From the NCBI GenBank assembly GCA_963621145.1, contig CAVFDI010000009.1:1-43562 (forward strand): DNA of 43,562 nucleotides, given 5' to 3'. Shown piece after piece: positions 38,354 through 43,562 of the stretch. The stretch is from W0P28-013 sp963621145. Its GTDB lineage: Bacteria; Bacteroidota; Bacteroidia; Bacteroidales; Paludibacteraceae. The notes beneath the pieces are model-generated. The model had not been told where the DNA came from. It saw only the letters and a program-made list of their open reading frames with translations, and ran no database searches. The first letter of the stretch is position 1, and each line of letters opens with the position of its first letter. A program made the position numbers and the translations under genes.

Positions 38354-38747
38354 GGGGCGCTGTATGGAAGGTAGTGGTGATAAAATAGGGTTTTGTCAGC
38401 AAATGATGAAGCGAACGAAACAACTTTCGTTGCGTATTATTCGTTTGTCGCAGTCGCTTGTTGGCTCACGCGAGGCTGATGTAATAGCGCGGCAAATTTT
38501 GCGTGCAGGGACATCGGTTGGAGCAAACTATCGTGCAGCATGCCGTGCTCGCTCGGGTGCAGAGTTCTATAGCAAAATGAGCATTGTCATTGAAGAGTGT
38601 GACGAGTGCCTATTTTGGATGGAATTATTAGCAGAAGCAAATTTGATAGGCAATGATAAAATTCAAGAACTTTATCGCGAAACCGAAGAAATTTTGAAAA
38701 TTATTGTTGTTGCTCGAAAAAATGCCACTCGTCCCTCAAAGTCGTAG
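38352..38747 (+). CDS. Four-helix-bundle protein (23S rRNA intervening-sequence protein family)
   Basis: A protein of up to 131 residues belonging to the S23/IVP family (TIGR02436), recognised by TKQLSLRIIRLSQSLV, QILRAGTSVGANYRAACRARSGAEF and MSIVIEECDECLFWMELLAEANLI (in part). The family was first found encoded within intervening sequences of 23S rRNA and is now known as widespread free-standing genes, fold a pentamer-forming four-helix bundle, function unclear. No rRNA is nearby here. The start is uncertain: ATG at 38352, 38364 or 38403/38406, and relatives begin shortly before the TKQ segment. The gene is framed by 15-base inverted repeats. Confidence 0.88.
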   Translation: MGRCMEGSGDKIGFCQQMMKRTKQLSLRIIRLSQSLVGSREADVIARQILRAGTSVGANYRAACRARSGAEFYSKMSIVIEECDECLFWMELLAEANLIGNDKIQELYRETEEILKIIVVARKNATRPSKS

Positions 38748-38755
38748 ATTCTATT

Positions 38756-38793
38756 CATTCAATGATTCAATGATTCAATAATTCAATAATTAA
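38756..38793. repeat. ATTCAATGATTCAATAATTCAAT repeat incl. right inverted repeat (38773-38787)
   Basis: Four units of ATTCAATGA/ATTCAATA with period 9, ending directly before the flavin reductase ATG. The segment 38773-38787 is the complement of 38339-38353. Confidence 0.85.
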
Positions 38794-38794
38794 A

Positions 38795-39364
38795 ATGTCG
38801 AAGACAATTTTCAAGCCAGGTACTCTTATCTACCCGCTGCCTGCCATTTTGGTGTCGTGCGGGGCGGACGAGAGCGAGTACAATGTGATGACGGCAAGTT
38901 GGGTTGGTACCATCTGTTCCGATCCTGCCATGTGTTATGTCTCCATTCGTCGCGAGCGACATTCGCACGCCATCGTCGAGCGCACTGGCGAGTTTGTGCT
39001 GAACCTCACTAACGAGGATTTGGCTTTTGCTACCGATTGGTGCGGAGTGCGTAGCGGAAAAGACTACAACAAATTTGCTGAGATGCACCTTACACCACAG
39101 CGTGGCGAAAAGGTTGCAGCACCCATCATTCTCGAATCGCCGCTCTCCATCGAGTGCAAGGTGAAACAGATTGTGCCGCTCGGCAGCCACGATATGTTCA
39201 TAGCCGATGTGGTGAATGTGCAGGCCGACGATCGTTATATCAATCCCGAGACGGGCGAATTTCAGCTCGATAAAGCCAAACTCATTGCCTATTCGCATGG
39301 GCACTATTACAAACTTGGCGACGAAATCGGGCGCTTCGGTTGGAGCGTGCGCAAAAAGAAATAA
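38795..39364 (+). CDS. Flavin reductase-like FMN-binding protein
   Basis: A 189-residue protein of the flavin reductase-like/flavoredoxin family (split barrel). Relevant stretches are PLPAILVSCGADESEYNVMTASWVGTICSDPAM (quoted in part; FMN phosphate-binding region), YVSIRRERHSHAIVERTGEFVLNL and VPLGSHDMFIADVVNV. FMN binds as cofactor and the protein may pass electrons from a reduced donor; the physiological partner is unknown. It is cytoplasmic. The ATG at 38795 follows directly after an ATTCAAT repeat. It is followed by dapF after 40 bases, but there is no functional link that I know of. Confidence 0.88.
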   Translation: MSKTIFKPGTLIYPLPAILVSCGADESEYNVMTASWVGTICSDPAMCYVSIRRERHSHAIVERTGEFVLNLTNEDLAFATDWCGVRSGKDYNKFAEMHLTPQRGEKVAAPIILESPLSIECKVKQIVPLGSHDMFIADVVNVQADDRYINPETGEFQLDKAKLIAYSHGHYYKLGDEIGRFGWSVRKKK

Positions 39365-39404
39365 TTGATAAATGGCTGAAAATTAAGTAATTAGTTAGTT
39401 GATA

Positions 39405-40247
39405 ATGAAAATTTCATTCGCCAAAATGCATGGCATTGGCAACGATTACATCTATGTGAATTGTTTGCAACGCATGCTGCCCGAGCCAGAACGCCTTGCG
39501 CGCCTTTGGAGCGACCGTCACAAGGGCATCGGCTCCGACGGTTTGGTACTGATAGTGCCTTCGGCGACTTGCGATTTTGGCATGCGCATGTTCAATGCCG
39601 ATGGTTCCGAGGCCGAAATGTGCGGAAATGCCGCTCGTTGCATTGGCAAATATGTTTACGATTTTGGCTTGACGCAGAAGACGCAGCTCACGCTCGAAAC
39701 CAAAGCGGGTGTGCGTGCGCTCACGCTTTTTGTGGAAGATGGCAAAGTGGCGCGCGTAACCGTGGATATGGGCGAGCCGATACTCGAAACGCAGCGCATT
39801 CCAGTCGATTTGCCGCAGGAACGTATAGTCGATCGCCAAGTGTTCATCGCCGACGAGGTTTACGACATCACTTGCGTGTCGATGGGCAATCCGCACACGG
39901 TCATTTTTAGTGGCGATACCGAAAAACTCGACCTTGCGCGCCGCGGTTCAGCCATAGAATATAGCGAACTTTTTCCGCGTCGAACGAACGTGGAATTTGT
40001 TGAAGTACTCGACTCGTCGCACCTGCGCATGCGTGTGTGGGAACGCGGCGCTGGCGAGACAATGGCCTGTGGCACAGGCGCTTGCGCTGCTCTTGTGGCG
40101 GCTGTGTTGAACCACAAAACCGACCGCGATGTAACCATTTCGTTGCTTGGTGGCGATTTGCAAGTGGCGTGGCACACCGACAATCATGTCTACCTCACAG
40201 GCACTGCTACACTTGTTTTCGAAGGAGAAATAGAACTTTTTAGTTAG
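39405..40247 (+). CDS. dapF: Diaminopimelate epimerase
   Basis: DapF interconverts LL- and meso-diaminopimelate, the lysine and peptidoglycan precursor. The 280-residue protein shows the family opening FAKMHGIGNDYIYVN (5-19), catalytic Cys73 in NADGSEAEMCGNAARC (65-79), and Cys222 in GETMACGTGACAA (218-229), the two-base mechanism pair. The ATG at 39405 is preferred to the TTG two codons earlier. The stop codon lies inside the first unit of a TTAGAAGTGAGCAG repeat. It is complete and soluble. Confidence 0.97.
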   Translation: MKISFAKMHGIGNDYIYVNCLQRMLPEPERLARLWSDRHKGIGSDGLVLIVPSATCDFGMRMFNADGSEAEMCGNAARCIGKYVYDFGLTQKTQLTLETKAGVRALTLFVEDGKVARVTVDMGEPILETQRIPVDLPQERIVDRQVFIADEVYDITCVSMGNPHTVIFSGDTEKLDLARRGSAIEYSELFPRRTNVEFVEVLDSSHLRMRVWERGAGETMACGTGACAALVAAVLNHKTDRDVTISLLGGDLQVAWHTDNHVYLTGTATLVFEGEIELFS

Positions 40248-40271
40248 AAGTGAGCAGTTAGAAGTGAGCAG
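40242..40271 (+). repeat. AGTTAGAAGTGAGC repeat at the dapF stop codon
   Basis: Two copies of AGTTAGAAGTGAGC, period 14. The repeat supplies the dapF stop codon (TAG at 40245-40247). Confidence 0.85.
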
Positions 40272-40287
40272 TGGTGCGACAAACCGC

Positions 40288-40370
40288 AATTTCAGAATTT
40301 CAGATTTCAAATTTCAAATTGTCGGTAACAGAAACTCCTTAATATTCAGATAACTAGAAACTAGAAATTT
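40288..40370 (+). repeat. TTTCAGATTTCAAATTTCAAATT and AACTAGAAACTAGAAATT repeats before glyA
   Basis: A pyrimidine-rich TTTCA block (40288-40320) is followed by GTCGGTAACAGAAACT and then by AACTAGAAACTAGAAATTT (40352-40370), eight bases before the glyA ATG. CGGTAACcGAAACT also occurs near 33977 upstream of the ABC ATPase gene. Confidence 0.75.
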
Positions 40371-40377
40371 AATTGAT

Positions 40378-41658
40378 ATGAAACCTGACAATGCCATTTT
40401 TTCGATTATCGAACGGGAGCGCGAACGCCAACTGAAGGGCATCGAGCTGATTGCGTCCGAGAATTTTGTGAGCGACCAAGTGCTTCGTGCCATGGGCTCG
40501 GTTTTGACCAACAAATATGCCGAAGGCTATCCCGGACGGCGCTACTATGGCGGTTGCCAAGTGGTTGACGAGGCGGAACAGTTGGCTATCGATCGTTTGA
40601 AGCAACTTTTCGGCGCTGCTTGGGCCAATGTGCAGCCGCATTCGGGTGCGCAAGCCAACATGGCAGTGTTCATGGCGTGCCTCAATCATGGCGATAAGTT
40701 TCTTGGATTGAATTTGGCGCACGGCGGACACCTGTCGCATGGTTCGCCCGTCAATTTTTCGGGATTGATGTTTCATGCGCTCGAATACAATGTGAAAGAG
40801 AGCGATGGTCGTGTCGACTACGATCAGTTGGAGCGTGTGGCGCGTGCCGAACACCCGAAACTCATCATTGCGGGCGCATCGGCCTACAGTCGCGACTGGG
40901 ATTACGCGCGCATTCGTCGTGTGGCCGACGAAATTGGTGCAATTTTTATGGTCGACATGGCGCACCCTGCGGGACTTATTGCCGCTGGATTGCTCGATAA
41001 TCCTGTAAAATATGCTCACATCGTAACCTCTACAACGCACAAAACGCTGCGTGGACCGCGTGGTGGCGTCATCATGATGGGCGAAGATTTCCCGAATCCA
41101 TGGGGTAAAACCACACCAAAAGGCGAAGTCAAAATGATGTCGGCTCTGCTCGATTCGGCTGTGTTTCCAGGCGTTCAGGGCGGTCCGCTAGAGCATGTCA
41201 TTGCCGCCAAGGCGGTGGCTTTTGGCGAGGCGCTTCAGCCTGAATTCAAGGTCTATCAACGCCAAGTGCAGAAAAATGCGGCGGCCATGGCGGCGGCATT
41301 CATCGAACGTGGCTACAAAATCGTCTCTGGCGGCACCGACAATCACTCGATGTTGGTCGATTTGCGCACCAAATTCCCCGAACTGACGGGCAAAATGGCC
41401 GAAAAAGCCCTTGTGGCAGCCGATATCACCACAAACAAAAACATGGTGCCGTTCGATTCGCGCTCGCCATTCCAGACTTCGGGATTGCGCTTTGGCACGC
41501 CCGCCATCACCACACGTGGCTTGAAGGAGGACGAAATGGCGACAATCGTCGAGTTTATCGACCGTGTACTTTGCGCCCCAGACGATGAACAAAACATTGC
41601 TGCCGTGCGCTCGCAAGTGAACGCACTCATGGCCGATCGACCGCTCTTCGCTTGGTAA
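40378..41658 (+). CDS. glyA: Serine hydroxymethyltransferase
   Basis: GlyA is the PLP enzyme that converts serine and tetrahydrofolate to glycine and methylene-THF, the main source of one-carbon units. The 426-residue length is normal. Signatures: LKGIELIASENFVS (19-32), NKYAEGYPGRRYYGGC (45-60), the histidine-rich MVDMAHPAGLIAAG (191-204), the PLP lysine Lys222 in TSTTHKTLRGPRGG (217-230) and FQTSGLRFGTPAITTRG. It is complete and cytoplasmic. The leader is an AACTAGAAA repeat, not a Shine-Dalgarno sequence. Confidence 0.98.
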   Translation: MKPDNAIFSIIERERERQLKGIELIASENFVSDQVLRAMGSVLTNKYAEGYPGRRYYGGCQVVDEAEQLAIDRLKQLFGAAWANVQPHSGAQANMAVFMACLNHGDKFLGLNLAHGGHLSHGSPVNFSGLMFHALEYNVKESDGRVDYDQLERVARAEHPKLIIAGASAYSRDWDYARIRRVADEIGAIFMVDMAHPAGLIAAGLLDNPVKYAHIVTSTTHKTLRGPRGGVIMMGEDFPNPWGKTTPKGEVKMMSALLDSAVFPGVQGGPLEHVIAAKAVAFGEALQPEFKVYQRQVQKNAAAMAAAFIERGYKIVSGGTDNHSMLVDLRTKFPELTGKMAEKALVAADITTNKNMVPFDSRSPFQTSGLRFGTPAITTRGLKEDEMATIVEFIDRVLCAPDDEQNIAAVRSQVNALMADRPLFAW

Positions 41659-41699
41659 TTATGTTATTAAATTATTGATTTATTAAGTCATTTTTTTCT

Positions 41700-42722
41700 A
41701 TGCATAAGAAACGACAATTTTTTGCACTTTTGTTCATCGCCATTGCCATGGTGGTGCTGCTTTTTGTCGAAGGAAATGAGGCAGAAAAGAAGGGCGAAAA
41801 GCAGTTTTTTGCCGAATCAGGATTTGTTTTTGGCACCACCTATTCTGTGAAATACGAGTCCGATACGGCGCTCACAGCGGTCATTCGCGAGGCTATGCAG
41901 CGCGTCGATGGTTCGCTATCGATGTTCAACGAGCAGTCGACCATTTCGGCTATCAATCGTAATGATACCAGCGCGGTGGTCGACTCGCTGTTTGTGCGCG
42001 TGTTCAGCCGCAGCATGCAGATTTCCGAAGCAACGCATGGTGCGTTCGATATCACCGTGGCGCCGCTCGTCAATGCTTGGGGATTTGGTTTCAAAAATAA
42101 GACAATGCCCACACAACGTCAGGTCGATAGTCTGTTGCAAGTGGTTGGTTATCAGAAAATTAGGATAGAAGATGACAAAATTGTGAAGGACGATCAGCGC
42201 ATCATGCTCGACTGCGGCGCCATAGCCAAAGGCTTCGGTTGCGATGTGGTGGTGGAGGCTTTGCGTGCCAATGGTGTGGAAAATTACATGGTCGAAATTG
42301 GCGGCGAAGTGGCTGTTGGCGGTCATAATGCCAGCAACGACGCTTGGCAAATCGGCATAAACAAACCAATCGACGACAGTCTGTCGGTTCGGAGCGAACT
42401 CGAGGCGGTGGCGCAACTTTCGTACGGCGGCATGGCGACTTCGGGCAATTATCGCAATTTCTACATGCACGATGGCAAAAAATATGCACACACCATCGAT
42501 CCAAAAAGCGGTCGCCCAGTGCAGCATAACTTGCTGAGTGCTACCATCATAGCCGCCGATTGCATGACTGCCGATGCGTTTGCTACAGCCTGCATGGTTT
42601 CAGGACTCGATAGCGCAATCAGTTTCTGCCAAGCCAACAATCTGCAAGGTTATTTCATCTACACCGATGGAACGACTGAAGGCTACAAAATTGCCATGAC
42701 CAGCGGATTCCCAGTAAAATAA
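41700..42722 (+). CDS. apbE: FAD:protein FMN transferase ApbE
   Basis: ApbE covalently attaches FMN to Thr residues of exported flavoproteins such as NqrB/NqrC or RnfG. The 340-residue protein begins with a membrane anchor or uncleaved signal (FFALLFIAIAMVVLLFVEG, 7-25). Family motifs follow: SLSMFNEQSTISAIN, FDITVAPLVNAWGFG, DCGAIAKGFGCDVV, GGEVAVGG and the metal-site region AADCMTADAFATACMV. Many Bacteroidota ApbE proteins are lipoproteins, but no lipobox cysteine is visible here, so this one is probably anchored by its N-terminal helix and faces the periplasm. Its flavoprotein targets are not in the window. Confidence 0.94.
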   Translation: MHKKRQFFALLFIAIAMVVLLFVEGNEAEKKGEKQFFAESGFVFGTTYSVKYESDTALTAVIREAMQRVDGSLSMFNEQSTISAINRNDTSAVVDSLFVRVFSRSMQISEATHGAFDITVAPLVNAWGFGFKNKTMPTQRQVDSLLQVVGYQKIRIEDDKIVKDDQRIMLDCGAIAKGFGCDVVVEALRANGVENYMVEIGGEVAVGGHNASNDAWQIGINKPIDDSLSVRSELEAVAQLSYGGMATSGNYRNFYMHDGKKYAHTIDPKSGRPVQHNLLSATIIAADCMTADAFATACMVSGLDSAISFCQANNLQGYFIYTDGTTEGYKIAMTSGFPVK

Positions 42723-42775
42723 TTTGTTTCTAATTGTTTCTTGCGCTTCGCGCTGTTTTTTGTTTGGTCGCAGGC

Positions 42776-42810
42776 TAATTAAGTAATTGGAAATTAAATA
42801 ATTGGGTAAT
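42776..42810 (+). repeat. TTAAGTAATTGGAAATTAAATAATT repeat before the last gene
   Basis: Four TAATTGG/TAAATAATTG-type units with period 8-10, ending about four bases before the start codon. Similar words precede dapF (39381-39402) and apbE (41657-41692). Confidence 0.7.
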
Positions 42811-42814
42811 TGAA

Positions 42815-43474
42815 ATGAAACGATTTTTGATAATACTGTTGCTGCTTTCGTGCATTTTTCCTGCATTTGCGCAGGCCGATAGCGTGTCAACTTCTTCAGA
42901 ATCGGGTTTTATGCGATTTTTCCGTAGGCTCTACATTCCGTGTGAGGCGGGTGTGAGTTACTACTCGGCTGGCACGCTCAAGGCTGGCTACACGCTGAAA
43001 GCCGCCATCGAATGGCGACATCATCAGGACAAGGGCGTGTACTACTGTCTGCTCTACAACGACCGTACGATGAGCTACGCCGACCAACTGCTCGAAGGCA
43101 CGAACTTGAGCAAAGGTAAGGCGCATTTTTCCGACCTTATTATCGGCCCTGGCTATCGTTTTGGGATTTGTGAAAAATTCCGCATTGCCACGCTGGCGCA
43201 GGTTGGCGTGTCGTTTTGCGACTATAACGATGTGGTGCCAGACCTCGAGGCTTCGTCGGCTGCCAAACGCGACATCTATTCGCTCGAAGATCGTCAAAAA
43301 ATATTGCCCGTGCTGAAACTCTCGGCCTATTTCGAGTACTATCTTTTCAAGACCTTTGCGCTCTACATCTCGGCTGGCTATGTGCAACATTTGCAACCAA
43401 CGCCCTTTAGCACCGCACTCCGCACCGATGGCTCGCTCGATGTGAACGTAGGTTTCACCACAACGCTGTATTAA
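42815..43474 (+). CDS. Exported beta-rich protein, probably outer membrane
   Basis: A 219-residue protein with a clear signal peptide (1-19, IFPAFA/QA). The mature part has alternating polar and aromatic residues typical of beta strands (GVSYYSAGTLKAGYTLKAAIEW; HFSDLIIGPGYRFGICEKFRIATLAQVGVSF, quoted in part; FEYYLFKTFALYISAGYVQHL) and ends VNVGFTTTLY with a terminal aromatic, as outer-membrane barrels do. A barrel of about eight strands is plausible. I do not recognise the family, and its function is unknown. Cysteines occur at several positions in the mature part, which is unusual for a barrel. Confidence 0.65.
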   Translation: MKRFLIILLLLSCIFPAFAQADSVSTSSESGFMRFFRRLYIPCEAGVSYYSAGTLKAGYTLKAAIEWRHHQDKGVYYCLLYNDRTMSYADQLLEGTNLSKGKAHFSDLIIGPGYRFGICEKFRIATLAQVGVSFCDYNDVVPDLEASSAAKRDIYSLEDRQKILPVLKLSAYFEYYLFKTFALYISAGYVQHLQPTPFSTALRTDGSLDVNVGFTTTLY

Positions 43475-43481
43475 GGTAGAC

Positions 43482-43562
43482 TCTAAAAATTCTACGCGTT
43501 TATTGTTTTCTTTGGTCGTTTAAAAAAAGTTTCTGCGATTTTTGTCGCTCTTTGCGAATTTT
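43482..43562. repeat. Dispersed intergenic repeat, copy 2 (cut by the window end)
   Basis: TCTAAAAATTCTACG (43482-43496) and TTTTGTCGCTCTTTGCGAAT (from 43540) match copy 1 at 20401-20474 apart from single bases. The window ends inside it. Confidence 0.75.

Overview
The window looks like a chromosomal segment from an uncultured member of the Bacteroidales (phylum Bacteroidota). Evidence for this: a complete Bat (Bacteroides aerotolerance) operon, a fused SecDF, two secreted proteins ending in domains that look like type IX secretion (T9SS) sorting signals, promoters of the Bacteroidota type (TTTG, 19-20 bp, TAnnTTTG), and almost no Shine-Dalgarno sequences. I cannot name the genus. Nearly everything is housekeeping or envelope biology. 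I see no prophage, insertion sequence, CRISPR array or defence island.

Layout, left to right. (1) 1-4049, plus strand: ftsY, rimO, an HU gene and a second HU-type gene whose product also carries a membrane segment and a LysM-like domain. (2) 4201-13458, plus strand: moxR, a DUF58 gene, a DUF4381-like membrane gene, batA, batB, batC, batD, batE and a PAP2 phosphatase. Several of these overlap as ATGA, which marks one transcription unit. (3) 13695-13943: a small helix-turn-helix protein, then a 744-base assembly gap. (4) 14852-18119, minus strand: a DUF4827-type lipoprotein, glmM and recA. recA has its own strong promoter. (5) A tRNA-Arg(TCT) on the plus strand, followed by a 426-base gene-free stretch with integration-site-like repeats. 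(6) 18737-21445, minus strand: rfbA, an exported alpha/beta hydrolase and rfbC. (7) 21812-24868: secDF. (8) 25250-32759: two large secreted Ig-like/repeat proteins. (9) 32846-43474, plus strand: rlmN, an ABC ATPase, ruvB, a polysaccharide flippase, a PnuC-like membrane protein, an S23 four-helix-bundle protein, a flavin reductase, dapF, glyA, apbE and an exported beta-rich protein.

How the genes work together. Much of the content serves the cell envelope: FtsY and SecDF for membrane insertion and export, GlmM and DapF for peptidoglycan precursors, RfbA and RfbC for dTDP-rhamnose, the flippase for surface polysaccharide, ApbE for flavinylation of exported proteins, and the Bat system, whose von Willebrand factor A (VWA) and TPR proteins probably assemble at the inner membrane. 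The HU/LysM protein could physically link nucleoid and cell wall.

The least explained signal is in the gaps between genes. Short-period degenerate repeats recur there. A GTTAGGAGTGA family sits at gene 3' ends, in several cases touching the stop codon. GAAA-rich or TAATT-rich families sit immediately before start codons, in sense orientation for genes on both strands. There are also small repeated hairpins. Both assembly gaps begin at inverted repeats, and the larger gap falls exactly in the loop of a terminator hairpin that exists intact elsewhere in the window.
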